Shown in pieces: positions 44,101 through 45,974 of a stretch of 64,000 nucleotides of DNA (positions within the stretch are counted from its first letter, which is position 1; each line of letters opens with the position of its first letter). Below the pieces are notes generated by a model. The model saw only the letters and a list, made by a program, of their open reading frames with translations, made no database searches and was not told where the DNA came from. The stretch lies in assembly GCA_034401795.1 (NCBI GenBank), contig CM067370.1, positions 107,965,387 to 108,029,386 on the forward strand. The letters run 5' to 3'. The position numbers and the translations under genes were made by a program. This DNA is from Chaetoderma sp. LZ-2023a (lineage: Eukaryota; Mollusca; Caudofoveata; Chaetodermatida; Chaetodermatidae).

Positions 44101-45953
44101 TAATAATGTCAAAGAAATTTAACATGCACAAATGATAATAGCCATAAAAATTAATATGAATACATTAGTTCACCAATTGCAATTAATGATTTATTTTTTG
44201 TGACGTTTGGTTGTTTTTTGATTCACTGTGATTGTAAAGTAATGTAGCTGAATATAACCCATTTTTGCATCACCAGTGGGCTAGCCTGCCATCGTAACAA
44301 TGTACTGTTTTACAGTGACAGATATTATCAATGTATAGTAGAGTATCACCGCAATAACAACATCGTATCGATACCGAGGTAATTGGGTCCAAAAATACCG
44401 ATACCGGTACTGAACGTAAAACATCAATACCGAACAGCTCTACACAAAAGCATTAAGTATCACCATTTTGAGATTCGCTGGATTTCTTATACTAGCCAAG
44501 GTGTGCTGGCAATGGCCACAATGATGCATTCCAATGAACATGGCACCAACTTACCTGATGAGATTTAAGGGGATACCTTAATATTCACCCCCAAAAAATA
44601 ATATTCTGTTTTTAGGAATGTCATGACAGCTTTAAACATACAGGCACATAAATACCAGCTTTGTAAATTACCTATTTTATCACAAACCTTCTCTATGTCT
44701 CGGATTCTTCTTATCCTGTATAGCTTCAGTAAGCTTAGTCATAATGTCAAGCTGTTTCAGGGTGACAATTCCCAGTCCCTTGATGAGGCCAGCTAGTCCA
44801 TAAGCTGCTCCCTTCCGTTCACCATAGTTGTCAGACTCTAGGAGTAACTGGAGAAGCCGTTGTACCAGCTCTTGGGCATCGTCTTTAATTGCAGACACAA
44901 GCGGTGGAAGGCAGTTAGCAACAGCATCTTGAACCTAGAAAACAACTCATATATGTGGAAAATTCTACTTAACAGAAAAATATTAATTGATTTTCAAACT
45001 TATTTTATTCAAGTTACTGCTGAATATAAATATCCCAAGAGGCCTGTATCGCACTAGGTCATCAAACATGGCTGCTGAGTCCCTTGACCAATCAAGTTCC
45101 TTTGAACAAACTTGGTTCCGCTCTTGCCCTATATGATATTTCATGAGCTTTGAATGATCAACCAAGTGGTTTCGGAGAATAAGATTTTTAGGTTTCTAAA
45201 AATCGGCTATTCCCTAAGGATGCTTCCTGCCAAATATAATTGAAATTGGCCCAGTGGCGCTTGAGAAGTCGTTTAAAGATAAAGTTGACGGACGGCCGGC
45301 TGGACGACGGACGGTCGCTATGGCATAAGCTCACTTGGCCATTCTGGTCAGGTGAGCTAATAATCAGTTTAATTTGCAAAAGGTATTGTCATTATCTTTG
45401 TAAAACCATCCCGGTGCAATCTGGGCAAACCACTCTGCTCTTTGGAACCAACATGATGTGGTTGCTTTTAAGACAGGTGGTCAAAAGAACACCTTTTTAT
45501 AAAGATTAACGTTTTTGTGCTCCCCAAAACCATGATCATGTTGAGGCGGATATGCTTTAATGAGCAAATATGTTCTTGTGAATTGTTCTTTTACAGACCA
45601 ATTACAACCATACAGATGGAATCACTGGCATGTTACCTGTCATCAATTGACAGATGTTTTCTAAAATATTTTATCTTTATAGGAATTTATAGTTTCTAGA
45701 CCAATTCCGAGACATGCCTTTTTAAAATTAAATCTGGCAATATTCTTATCATAATTACCTGTTGTGAAGGTGTAGACAATGCTCCAATGAGCTTGGCTAC
45801 AATGGGTTTGATCTTAGGATTGTCTTTATCAAGATGTTTAGCGAGTGACCCAAGCAAAATAACAACGCTTTGTCGAACTGCATCATTACCCGCAGAATCA
45901 GGAGCACTGGCTAGGAATTCCTCAAGCACAGGCAGCAAGTCAGAAACAGCATC
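1639..45953 (-). CDS. GCN1: GCN1, eIF2alpha-kinase activator (partial, 18 exons)
   Basis: GCN1 is a large cytosolic HEAT-repeat protein that binds translating or collided ribosomes and helps deliver uncharged-tRNA signals to the kinase GCN2. Eighteen minus-strand exons were joined by splice sites and phase: 45953-45759, 44934-44688, 40356-40235, 35937-35823, 34208-34029, 33257-33037, 32687-32480, 31957-31761, 26661-26472, 25774-25704, 25253-25038, 24295-24131, 17780-17619, 17094-17002, 7596-7453, 5607-5326, 4423-4310, 1869-1639. They give about 1051 codons with no stop or frameshift. The product keeps the order of animal GCN1 from the eEF3-like HEAT region towards the GCN2-binding region. Recognisable stretches include '[14 protein letters not shown]', '[14 protein letters not shown]' and '[10 protein letters not shown]'. 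The N-terminal part and the last roughly 370 residues are outside the window. Family identification is from memory of the alignment; joins are inferred without transcripts. Confidence 0.95.
2128..3974. repeat. Long interspersed repeat, ~600-bp internal units
   Basis: Opens with 'aggggtctgtgtcgctcacc' and closes with 'aggccaggtgagctaa'. Internally a module of about 600 bp recurs three times, each with variants of 'tccaagatggccgccaaac', 'tttgattggcccacggc' and 'ggatgcttcctgccaaatat'. The last part ends with a 'gatggacagacggacgg'-type tail. Related blocks lie at 27783-30899 and 45030-45361. Short ORFs here are chance. I believe this family is widespread in bivalves, from memory. Confidence 0.8.
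4310..4423 (-). CDS. GCN1: GCN1 exon Q
   Basis: 38 codons, phase 0 at both ends. Encodes '[20 protein letters not shown]' and '[10 protein letters not shown]'. Acceptor taacag, donor gtgtgt. Confidence 0.92.
4476..4717. repeat. Palindromic MITE, family P1
   Basis: Two arms in inverted orientation. The left reads 'aaccctttaatact', then 'gcagaccaagaaaagac', then 'ttaccactggaatga'. The right carries the complements and ends 'ttaaagggttaa'. Only a short spacer separates the arms. No coding capacity. The same family recurs at least nine times in the window. Confidence 0.8.
5326..5607 (-). CDS. GCN1: GCN1 exon P
   Basis: 94 codons, phase 0 at both ends, the longest exon visible. Encodes '[20 protein letters not shown]' and '[20 protein letters not shown]'. 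Acceptor tttcag, donor gtaata. Confidence 0.92.
5847..6376. repeat. gcgt microsatellite plus ~165-bp tandem repeat
   Basis: A short (gcgt)n tract at about 5847-5870 is followed by about 2.5 units, 160-168 bp apart, each opening 'catgcagg...agtggaaacc'. The block ends in an 'acggacagacacacac' tail. Non-coding and intronic. The rest of the 5608-7452 intron shows only a degenerate P1 copy near 6530-6720. Confidence 0.7.
6377..7452. other. Intron sequence, little recognised
   Basis: Holds a degenerate P1-like palindrome at about 6530-6725. Otherwise it is AT-rich sequence in which I recognise nothing. Confidence 0.6.
7453..7596 (-). CDS. GCN1: GCN1 exon O
   Basis: 48 codons, phase 0 at both ends; it has no ATG and was found by translating the gap between exons N and P. 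It reads '[19 protein letters not shown]', then '[15 protein letters not shown]'. Acceptor ttgtag, donor gtcagc. Its sequence and position agree with the family between the exon N and exon P segments. Confidence 0.92.
7971..8251 (-). pseudogene. LINE reverse-transcriptase C-terminal relic
   Basis: Two minus-strand frames together look like the end of a non-LTR retrotransposon ORF2. One frame (8027-8251) has '[18 protein letters not shown]' followed by 'TRGH'. A second frame has '[16 protein letters not shown]' and '[11 protein letters not shown]', ending in a stop at 7971-7973. The W-N-S-L-P motif near the C-terminus is typical of the CR1/RTE/jockey-type RT tail. The frames are offset, so it is dead. 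No 5' part is visible; it sits in the N-O intron next to the DIRS insertion. Confidence 0.6.
8421..8468. repeat. Left piece of a P1 MITE split by DIRS
   Basis: Reads 'attaaacctataaaggtcaa' and on to 'ataactgaat', matching the left arm of the palindromic MITE. The rest of the MITE resumes at 15257 with 'gaatgtctatttgcaagcc'. The two pieces join at a single GAAT, which marks the DIRS insertion point. Confidence 0.7.
8506..8664. repeat. DIRS inverted terminal repeat (3' side)
   Basis: Begins 'aatacttaccagatgtacta' and ends 'cagtcagattcgtct'. It is the inverse complement of 15088-15246 over 159 bp with only a few mismatches. A 38-bp unique extension (8468-8505) lies outside it. Confidence 0.93.
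8732..8831. repeat. DIRS internal complementary region
   Basis: The left half (to about 8791) is the inverse complement of the element's low-coordinate end, including 'aagcggatgc'. The right half (about 8789-8831) is the inverse complement of the high-coordinate end, including 'attctacttcgaataat'. The halves meet over a shared 'gattc'. This is the arrangement expected of the region that templates joining of the two ends into a circle. It lies just inside the 3' terminal repeat, its usual place in DIRS elements. Confidence 0.9.
8832..9439. other. DIRS 3' non-coding region
   Basis: Between the internal complementary region and the recombinase stop. No ORF that I trust. A tRNA-like B-box match, 'ggttcgagcc' on the minus strand near 8878, stands alone. 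Confidence 0.6.
9440..10465 (-). CDS. DIRS tyrosine recombinase
   Basis: Integrase of the DIRS element: a phage-integrase-like tyrosine recombinase acting on circular cDNA. From the ATG at 10463-10465 it is 341 aa. An N-terminal SAM-like domain carries '[17 protein letters not shown]' and '[13 protein letters not shown]'. In the catalytic domain the first Arg lies in '[12 protein letters not shown]' (about 9965-9995), H-x-x-R in 'HQVRALAAS' (about 9600-9625), then 'AQWHAESSF' and the Tyr in 'DFYLRD' (about 9500-9540). All expected catalytic residues are present. The frame stays open to 12355 over the RT gene; that part is a shadow. It overlaps the end of the RT ORF by about 180 nt, so expression may need frameshifting, reinitiation or splicing. 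Confidence 0.92.
   Translation of the reverse strand: MDVVKQRAIEGGFSEQAAKFVASARRVSTTKTYNYRINKFAQWCERGDINPFSASVQHVADFICHLYEVDKLVPSTLAAYKSALASVIPSLTVEGVENDTLNEVIKGMSNLRPRQPIPIPSWNLYLVLQVLGQAPFEPIRSIDIKLLTIKSVFLVAAASARRRSEIHALSAEQDRFVVTGEGLRLLPRLCFLSKNQSLKYPGQPINLPSLTRHDPNSSVWCPVRCLKMYKKRTNEWRDDPKSLWLCLKAPHLRASKDTISRWIVDAIKMSHKIATGKQIDHANAHQVRALAASSALYKGVSLEEVMSVAQWHAESSFTDFYLRDISSSLNPVAVTNLSNLN
10288..12843 (-). CDS. DIRS reverse transcriptase-RNase H
   Basis: 851-codon ORF. RT motifs: '[14 protein letters not shown]' (around residue 270), '[13 protein letters not shown]', '[12 protein letters not shown]' and the catalytic 'YIDD' near residue 371. RNase H follows, with '[13 protein letters not shown]' (about 531), 'INVLELLAV', 'IRTDNSTVV' and 'ADALSRR' (about 651). 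The tail with '[12 protein letters not shown]' and '[13 protein letters not shown]' is a conserved post-RNase H segment I associate with DIRS polyproteins. The first roughly 150 codons overlap the gag-like ORF in another frame and may not be translated from this ATG. No internal stop. Confidence 0.92.
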   Translation of the reverse strand: MVQACLAARHDKRSPRLRQWWRNKKWSASRGSRLRGLSRNSPTVSIDRSSRGSVLDRPSVLLAVMPIGHPDRKDLAVRPHTSPLVRGRMRKTGRVAVRAEAATVRIAVAAVPDRRTTRSRGAAVGLVPDGFPAEPLPMASETDGVENLHPSDLASYRLILTDDCVQIPSVGGRLQLFLNQWEQVVRDCLVCQWIRNGYDPDWLIHQSLVPLTSTPIWTPVPRESDRLDAIQLEIQSLHQKKAIHLVKDQSSPGFYSIMFLVPKRTGGWRPILNLKPLNKFILSPKFQMETVAAVMTGLRKGMWGVSIDLKDAYFHIPMSIPFQKYLCFAFQDNVWEFNALPFGLTTAPRVFTKVVLAMTSLLRRRNIAVHTYIDDWLLKAGNPVTLRSNLQVVLALLKDLGWIVNLEKSELTPSQEFVYLGIFFNLGDCVAFPAESRVKSLIAVLESVSLGAYLTARQFLRILGLLVSLERVVPYAALRRRPIQMYLMSFWSQKTDPLSLRIPVKEPLIFHLQWWLSEQNLLRGVLLQPPQPQMSIFTDASLTGWGAVLDNQSVSGEWDRTNAQKHINVLELLAVVLALRKFECLIQGKVVLIRTDNSTVVSYLNRQGGTRSPELCMMVWNLLLWCQEKNIILRAAHIPGRLNILADALSRRTVCRPTEWQLNQSVAEVLFKQWGKPNVDLFAMKQNAKMVTYVSPIPDPLALAVDALAISWQGMHAYAYPPTILIPKVLAKIREGECQVLLIAPYWPGRSWFTDLLDLLVCNPVSLPDARDLISQNKGLYLHDRPEMFKLTAWMLSSSVQLRVAFLSKQRSLLLQPEEFQPQRHIIIESTNLHSGVREEILIPFLHLFNT
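12458..14497 (-). CDS. DIRS gag-like ORF1, Cys-rich
   Basis: 679 codons. Near the N-terminus is a Cys/His cluster ('[17 protein letters not shown]', then more C-x2-C pairs), probably zinc-binding. The middle is acidic and Ala/Pro-rich. The C-terminus is Gly/Arg/Ser-rich ('[12 protein letters not shown]') and likely binds nucleic acid. A pyrimidine-rich tract ending 'gtgttcgcag' directly precedes the Cys-rich coding part, at about 14437-14460, and is conserved in the second copy. The true start may therefore be spliced to a 5' leader, and the first 20 hydrophobic residues may be intron translation. Structural role inferred from position and composition. Confidence 0.85.
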   Translation of the reverse strand: MCVCSSSLVMCSVLIFCVCSQKPKNPDTLCQKCNRFMKRKYLGHHCVACAQCKVGSPCDVCVKWSSAMVAEFDRDRRARLERIAKDKAAKLQQASLMGLESRLNERMDSALGIWAAQFKAMFDSLQSTVPVRQAGAGQPLGGPASSAEGHAPAPSLSLAQEPTVEEEDLLLMEDSGMPDLSMTAMPSTFQGSPSGFVRVCQADGDVDVPSGIFHPLFVQPAMPAEPCFAVPAGIPAALGAAPIGVTVPAVVKAVVVPDPVREPMDCGESVSGDSLDTGAAGSRVMDAICPGRDAYRNAQHGSSVALSSKGEREDENGSSLMDESVFCTEAEWVQVLGWMTNRLGLASDLGSQRDPAMERMSERAASALSSGSSAMPTLPLDTQTSDMLEVAAYRLVQPDYALPNAPKGIRSRVRFPELAYHQYARVPRLSVAEREALNRPLAGKAKGRSRPLVSQTNKDPFNELMLIEDAARAAMAALSHGCTVLQGMLDCTAEGGQVPEAAPGVIRDTMRLSQDCLARVITRTLAERRRMVLDCVEPGPEMRAALSSAPFIGPGLFGGSARQALSKVASMVAEQEVVGKSWKSTKRTQPQQSYCQHRQEQQRQRPRSPFRPSGRDAHRSSGSQGPGRSSSYKSSSKRPYEEDRKGGGSGRGGYRKDSRGGGSGPSYHKKPRGGRGARS
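14498..15087. other. DIRS 5' non-coding leader
   Basis: Between the 5' inverted repeat and ORF1. Holds no convincing ORF. The same leader, with many substitutions, occurs at 59158-59752 in copy 2. It contains 'atgggcgccgccatcttggc' near 14750. Confidence 0.6.
15088..15246. repeat. DIRS inverted terminal repeat (5' side)
   Basis: Inverse complement of 8506-8664. Followed by a short unique end, 'attcgaagtagaat', to 15260. Confidence 0.93.
15257..15412. repeat. Right piece of the P1 MITE split by DIRS
   Basis: Continues the P1 palindrome from 'gaatgtctatttgcaagcca' to its terminal 'accattaaagggtta'. With 8421-8468 it reconstructs one MITE copy without duplication. Confidence 0.75.
15413..17001. 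other. Intron sequence, not recognised
   Basis: Part of the N-O intron between the DIRS insertion and exon N. I see a fragment ending 'ggccaggggagctaaa' near 15977 that may be a relic of the long interspersed repeat, and otherwise no gene or clear repeat. Confidence 0.6.
17002..17094 (-). CDS. GCN1: GCN1 exon N
   Basis: 31 codons, phase 0 at both ends. Encodes '[20 protein letters not shown]' and 'PYLVPQ'. Its donor gtaagt opens the 9.4-kb intron that carries the DIRS element. Confidence 0.93.
17258..17354. repeat. Hairpin MITE, family P2
   Basis: Imperfect inverted repeat: 'attttgaaactaatttcact', then 'gttgctgcc', then the complementary 'gttagtttcaaaa'. The same design recurs near 33525, 35570, 39935 and 41300. 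Confidence 0.65.
17619..17780 (-). CDS. GCN1: GCN1 exon M
   Basis: 54 codons, phase 0 at both ends. Encodes '[19 protein letters not shown]' and '[13 protein letters not shown]'. Lies across a 6.35-kb intron that contains the rearranged copia element. Confidence 0.92.
17840..18300. repeat. Satellite-type repeat (R2), about two units
   Basis: Opens with 'taacaagaattcagtgg' and 'aaatgtctcgcctgtcgcc' and ends 'cctgcttcgcaaatgagac'. Units contain 'gaccttgtgacctcac' and 'acgcaaaaacttaacgttg'. Same family as 36255-38848. Confidence 0.7.
18639..18900 (+). repeat. Copia LTR, plus orientation
   Basis: 262 bp from 'gaggatggagagg' to 'actaattttaca', inverse complement of 21572-21833 over the same length. 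It is followed by tgg and then directly by the broken internal coding sequence. Contains a (tca)n tract near 18787. Confidence 0.88.
18896..21538 (-). CDS. Copia gag-protease-integrase polyprotein
   Basis: 880 codons. Gag comes first. A CCHC zinc knuckle, '[14 protein letters not shown]', is near residue 236. A protease active site, '[12 protein letters not shown]', is near 286. The integrase zinc-binding part ('[11 protein letters not shown]' and 'CETCMKF') spans about 441-478. The DDE core has D in 'AMDLHEIQ', D in '[10 protein letters not shown]' and E in 'GILERHNRT' (about 502-593). The C-terminus stops at 'KEGVKTM', where the inverted LTR has replaced the RT half. No internal stop, so decay is slight. 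The gag start follows a primer-binding site and LTR on the same strand. Clade not assigned with confidence; GalEa-like is possible. Confidence 0.9.
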   Translation of the reverse strand: MAQNYKIPPKFDDKVTYETWRNEIKMWTLVTDLDPKKQALAVALSLTGRTRETALELKAEDLNNEDGMDILLNALDVVYKKDIIDSAYEAYTNFESFRKIDTMIMSDYINEFEHRYTRTKKHDMSLPDAVLAFKLLDNSNLNTKERQLALTACPDIKYDTMRSALKRIFSEDHSCTAVNSNTPFKIKQEPVETIFATERSTTEFRPRNMTYRNNNNTNLKGTNPLNKFGRRTRCAICESVFHWAKDCYLNERNKTEKSESVNITLLTNEKHKDEIFMMEAYGTAVIDTACTRTVCGKKWLDEYRYSLRESSDSMFTRTESNQQFKFGDGVEVKSIENIMIPALIGNTSCNISTEVVNCDIPLLLSKDSLKKANTVLNLSNDSATMFGEPVRLNFTSSGHYCVNLKGDNSSVEANQIEEVLTTVNTKKYDKCELVKLHKQFGHATAEKLIILLKTAGVGLDIDITNMLQDIVKECETCMKFKRPLPKPAVSVPLATKFNHMVAMDLHEIQSNVWYLHIIDLFTRYSAAVVIFSKRSDIIVKQFIQIWISVHGPPKFVLTDNGREFDNKEFHDMAENFNITVKTTPAYSPWSNGILERHNRTLSEILSKVKHDTTLDWQTALAWSVNAKNCLCNVHGFSAHQLVYGENPNLPSVLIDDLPALEGSSESKCVTEHLIGLHEARKAYIEVETSDRIRRALRKQTRNYDNYITGDIVYYKRDDSNEWKGPGVVIGQDGVVVFVRHGGSYIRVHKCRLTKLSCELSDLNEHMELSVDSSIDEQSANDNKNSTHEDVNIDDFDDDQTVELNEQSVTVQNSVSSNSEPDLSRICLKPKVGQYLNFTEENGNSCVVKVLSRAGKATSALKDWYNIEYIQPASKEGVKTM
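21556..21571 (-). promoter_or_regulatory. Copia primer-binding site
   Basis: The minus strand reads TGGTAGCAGAGCGTGG directly after the LTR end. This is complementary to the 3' end of an initiator-methionine-type tRNA, the usual copia primer. It fixes the LTR end at 21572. Confidence 0.8.
21572..21833 (-). repeat. Copia LTR, minus orientation
   Basis: 262 bp, 'gaggatgg...ttttaca' on the minus strand. It sits between the RT-RNase H stop and the gag start, so it serves as 3' LTR of one half and 5' LTR of the other. Just outside it on the RT side the minus strand has 'tatatatgtataaaaaa'. The purine run 'aaaaaagaggatggagagg' could be the polypurine tract, in which case the true LTR begins a little inside 21833. 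Confidence 0.85.
21869..23533 (-). CDS. Copia reverse transcriptase-RNase H
   Basis: 554-codon ORF; its first four codons come from flanking DNA. It starts inside the same '[17 protein letters not shown]' segment that ends the gag-integrase ORF. RT motifs: '[12 protein letters not shown]', '[11 protein letters not shown]', '[10 protein letters not shown]' and the catalytic 'HVDDFIWSG' near residue 243. RNase H: '[11 protein letters not shown]' (about 398), '[10 protein letters not shown]' and '[11 protein letters not shown]' (about 481), ending '[12 protein letters not shown]'. No internal stop. The 5' join to host sequence at 23523/23524 shows it can no longer be made as part of the full polyprotein. 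Confidence 0.9.
   Translation of the reverse strand: MVATRAGKATSALKDWYNIEYIQPASKEGVKISADISRLKDVQFTDLNSSESSDSCFYMVEDVCFDQAKIDELNKWIEFDVYEELPDTGQKCISTRWICTVKGTSTGDICKARLVARGFEDTDKNNVEKDSPTCAKESLRLVLAIIAQYNWKPKSMDIKTAFLQGQELSRDIYLKPPKEANVVGVVWHLKKCVYGLSDASLCWYNKVKEVMLDSGSQVSTVDPAVFYWVDKDGLKGLLASHVDDFIWSGSDNFEQNFIDRIRKKLNVGREEIDTFKYVGLNLTSDENKITLDQHHYIKSLEPIELTKHRAIDKESSLTVLESNAMRSKIGQIMWIASQTRPDVMFDASLLASSFNQAKVKDLVEVNKVIKKIKSENVNLKFQHLGKSDSLKLLVFSDASLGNLPDGGSQGGYLVFLVGDNGKFSLVSWQSKKVRRVVRSTLAAEALAMSEAVDEAIFLAFLYTEITLGHACPTLLPLECITDNHSLHQTVHSNNHVSEKRLRIEISGIKQLMNSKQISALKWSSSKTQIADCLTKKGSSSLVLLGLLEKGTLQL
23877..24105. repeat. Palindromic MITE, family P1
   Basis: Inverted arms around 'actggctcaataattgagcc', with ends 'ccttaatggtcaaacc' and 'gatcaaagggttaa'. 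It ends only about 25 bp from the donor side of GCN1 exon L. Confidence 0.8.
24131..24295 (-). CDS. GCN1: GCN1 exon L
   Basis: 55 codons, phase 0 at both ends. Encodes '[20 protein letters not shown]' and '[12 protein letters not shown]'. The donor, gttagt, is weak but is supported by exact continuity with exon M. A palindromic MITE abuts this exon on the intron side. Confidence 0.92.
25038..25253 (-). CDS. GCN1: GCN1 exon K
   Basis: 72 codons, phase 0 at both ends. Encodes '[13 protein letters not shown]' and '[19 protein letters not shown]'. Acceptor ttacag, donor gtgagt. Confidence 0.93.
25704..25774 (-). CDS. GCN1: GCN1 exon J
   Basis: 71 nt, the smallest exon. Completes a split Gly and ends phase 0 before gtgagt. 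Encodes the acidic linker '[13 protein letters not shown]', which matches the conserved DDNFGT motif of the family. Confidence 0.92.
26472..26661 (-). CDS. GCN1: GCN1 exon I
   Basis: 190 nt, phase 0 start, phase 1 end before gtaagt. Encodes '[20 protein letters not shown]' and '[15 protein letters not shown]'. The 5.1-kb intron upstream holds two repeat blocks and a hAT-like element. Confidence 0.93.
26735..27735. repeat. Tandem repeat with 'gaaaagtaggtcac' core
   Basis: Six or more diverged units, each with 'atgaaccatgaaaagtaggt', 'gcatccacat...agtttag' and 'caaaaactcttgaaac'. They end in 'gaacggacggacaaagcggt'. Non-coding, in the H-I intron. Confidence 0.7.
27783..30899. repeat. Long interspersed repeat with nested hAT element
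   Basis: Opens 'aacaagaggcccaagggg' and closes with 'ttcaggccaggaaagctaa'. Same family as 2128-3974, with repeated 'tccaagatggc' modules. It is interrupted at 28087-29524 by a hAT-like insertion. Short ORFs inside are not genes. Confidence 0.82.
28087..29524. mobile_element. Non-autonomous hAT-like transposon, 1438 bp
   Basis: Termini are 'tagagctgggcggt' and its complement 'accgcccagctcta'. An exact 8-bp target duplication, ccgccaaa, is at 28079-28086 and 29525-29532. Eight-bp duplications and this type of terminus are hAT hallmarks. Subterminal regions are rich in 'taccgt' palindromes. No transposase is recognisable. The longest plus-strand frame (28906-29259) starts with '[12 protein letters not shown]' and resembles nothing I know; it could be a captured fragment. 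Inserted in a 'gatggccgccaaa' motif of the surrounding repeat. Confidence 0.9.
31185..31600. repeat. ~170-bp tandem repeat
   Basis: Two strong copies of 'aagtttcatccaattctctc' followed by 'tgtaggagttgcagcgac', about 180 bp apart, and a third partial. It ends with the small palindrome 'ccgctatgcatagcggg' near 31580. Open frames on both strands across it are repeat artefacts. Confidence 0.7.
31761..31957 (-). CDS. GCN1: GCN1 exon H
   Basis: 197 nt, completes the Gly codon from exon G and ends phase 0 before gtaag. Encodes '[20 protein letters not shown]' and '[15 protein letters not shown]'. Confidence 0.93.
31984..32197. repeat. Palindromic MITE, family P1
   Basis: Arms meet at 'gctcagttcgcgagcc' and carry 'ttcatttgcagac' and its complement. 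Lies in the short G-H intron. Confidence 0.7.
32480..32687 (-). CDS. GCN1: GCN1 exon G
   Basis: 208 nt, phase 0 start, phase 1 end before gtagat. Encodes '[20 protein letters not shown]' and '[11 protein letters not shown]'. The intron before it is the shortest in the gene, 349 bp. Confidence 0.93.
32770..33002. repeat. Palindromic MITE, family P1
   Basis: Diverged copy with the centre 'cgtctcgataatcgatcc'. Its right end 'cttaaccatt' lies about 35 bp from the donor of exon F. Confidence 0.65.
33037..33257 (-). CDS. GCN1: GCN1 exon F
   Basis: 221 nt, completes a split codon and ends phase 0 before gtatat. Encodes '[17 protein letters not shown]' and '[17 protein letters not shown]'. The first codons are preceded by a clean tacag acceptor. 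Confidence 0.93.
33525..33620. repeat. Hairpin MITE, family P2
   Basis: Contains 'gaattattttgaaac' and 'agtttcaaaatattcg' in inverted orientation, with a diverged core. Confidence 0.55.
34029..34208 (-). CDS. GCN1: GCN1 exon E
   Basis: 180 nt, completes the Gly split from exon D and ends phase 1 before gtcggt. Encodes '[20 protein letters not shown]' through '[11 protein letters not shown]'. Confidence 0.93.
34312..34920. repeat. Diverged copy of the long interspersed repeat
   Basis: Shares 'ttttgattggtcgagg', 'aagatggccaccaaac' and similar modules with 2128-3974 but lacks the canonical ends. Old relic; its right side is bounded by a P1 MITE. Confidence 0.55.
34921..35192. repeat. P1 MITE followed by (gaca)n microsatellite
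   Basis: The best-preserved P1 palindrome runs 34921-35147, centred on 'gataaccgagtcagtcatt'. A (gaca)n tract of about 30 bp follows at 35161-35191. Confidence 0.82.
35570..35668. repeat. Hairpin MITE, family P2
   Basis: Arms 'atattttgaaactaatttga' and 'caaattggtttcaaaatatt' around 'ctgttgctgcaacaacgg'. Confidence 0.7.
35823..35937 (-). CDS. GCN1: GCN1 exon D
   Basis: 115 nt, phase 0 start, phase 1 end before gtgtgt. Encodes '[20 protein letters not shown]' and 'EEESWRTK'. The 4.3-kb intron before it contains the 180-bp satellite block. Confidence 0.93.
36115..36260. repeat. P1 MITE, right end truncated
   Basis: Begins 'ggcctttaatggtcaaa'. Its palindrome centre is 'cttggttacctagcca', and it is cut in the right arm where the R2 satellite block starts. 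Confidence 0.65.
36260..38848. repeat. R2 satellite-type block with nested arrays
   Basis: Bounded by 'aaatgtctcgcctgtctc' and 'cctgcttcgcaggcgagac'. The left part has diverged units. At 36970-37700 lies a different array of about four 160-170-bp units built on 'aaaccaattttcaagatggc' and 'ggcggccatcttggatttcg'. From 37700 to 38790 there are six close copies of a 180-bp unit ('acaaagattatac...'; spacings 182, 180, 180, 180, 181). Non-coding, in the C-D intron. Confidence 0.85.
39180..39560. repeat. P1 MITE copies (one partial, one full)
   Basis: 39180-39280 is a right-arm fragment. 39358-39560 is a full palindrome centred on 'gctcgataacctgagcc'. Another right-arm fragment lies at 38850-38935, directly after the R2 block. 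Confidence 0.7.
39640..39890. repeat. Probable SINE-type repeat fragment
   Basis: Contains 'ctgcgtgtcgtaagaggcga' followed by 'ctaaaggaggtacggg', a phrase I associate with dispersed molluscan SINE-like repeats, from memory. No poly-A tail or A box is clear. Confidence 0.4.
39935..40028. repeat. Hairpin MITE, family P2
   Basis: Arms 'attttgaaattaatttgact' and 'agtaaaattaatttcaaa' with the core 'gctgccttaggcagc', a near-perfect hairpin. Confidence 0.75.
40235..40356 (-). CDS. GCN1: GCN1 exon C
   Basis: 122 nt. Completes the split Gly codon from exon B and ends in phase 0 before gtcagt. Encodes '[20 protein letters not shown]' and the following HEAT helix. Separated from exon B by a 4.3-kb intron holding two DNA transposons. 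Confidence 0.93.
40430..40841. repeat. ~150-bp tandem repeat R4, left part
   Basis: Units carry 'ggggacataactccataaa', 'tgaaactcgaacttggtctg' and 'taacttctgataacaaagc'. The array is interrupted at 40842 by a TTAA-flanked insertion and continues at 42611-42760. Confidence 0.7.
40846..42606. mobile_element. TTAA-flanked non-autonomous DNA element
   Basis: 1761 bp with termini 'agggatattccactgg' and the complement 'cactggaatttccct'. TTAA is at both edges (40842-40845 and 42607-42610). The flanking R4 repeat rejoins cleanly with one TTAA. No transposase ORF is recognised. TTAA targets suggest the piggyBac superfamily, but the ends are not the usual CCC...GGG; a TA-target family is an alternative. 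Contains a P2 hairpin (41300-41405) and a P1 palindrome (42109-42330). Confidence 0.75.
42109..42330. repeat. Palindromic MITE, family P1
   Basis: Ends 'taaccatttcatgcc' and 'ttattaaagggttaa', centre near 'gtctcagtaaccgaac'. Nested in the TTAA element. Confidence 0.7.
42611..43429. other. R4 repeat remainder and unassigned intron
   Basis: 42611-42760 resumes the R4 array. 42780-42830 has a C-rich tract. From 42840 to the hAT duplication I recognise nothing. Confidence 0.55.
43438..44442. mobile_element. Non-autonomous hAT-like transposon, 1005 bp
   Basis: Termini 'tagagctgttcgg' and 'ccgaacagctcta' with an exact 8-bp target duplication, cacaaaag, at 43430-43437 and 44443-44450. Subterminal 'ataccgataccggtac' resembles the larger copy at 28087-29524, so they are related families. 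No transposase. Lies in the B-C intron, about 240 bp from exon B. Confidence 0.88.
44688..44934 (-). CDS. GCN1: GCN1 exon B
   Basis: 247 nt, starts phase 0 after 'tttctag' and ends phase 1 before gtttgt. Contains '[17 protein letters not shown]', one of the most conserved GCN1 stretches, in the eEF3-like HEAT region. Confidence 0.93.
45030..45361. repeat. Short copy of the long interspersed repeat
   Basis: Begins 'tatcccaagaggcctgtatc' and ends 'ggtcaggtgagctaa', with the internal modules deleted. Fills much of the A-B intron. Confidence 0.75.
45759..45953 (-). CDS. GCN1: GCN1 exon A (first visible)
   Basis: 65 codons, phase 0 at both ends. Acceptor cag at 45954-45956, donor gtaat at 45754-45758. 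Encodes the segment with '[20 protein letters not shown]' and ending 'LSTPSQQ'. No further GCN1 exon was found upstream between here and 64000. Confidence 0.93.
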
Positions 45954-45974
45954 CTGAGGAAAGCGTAGAATCAT

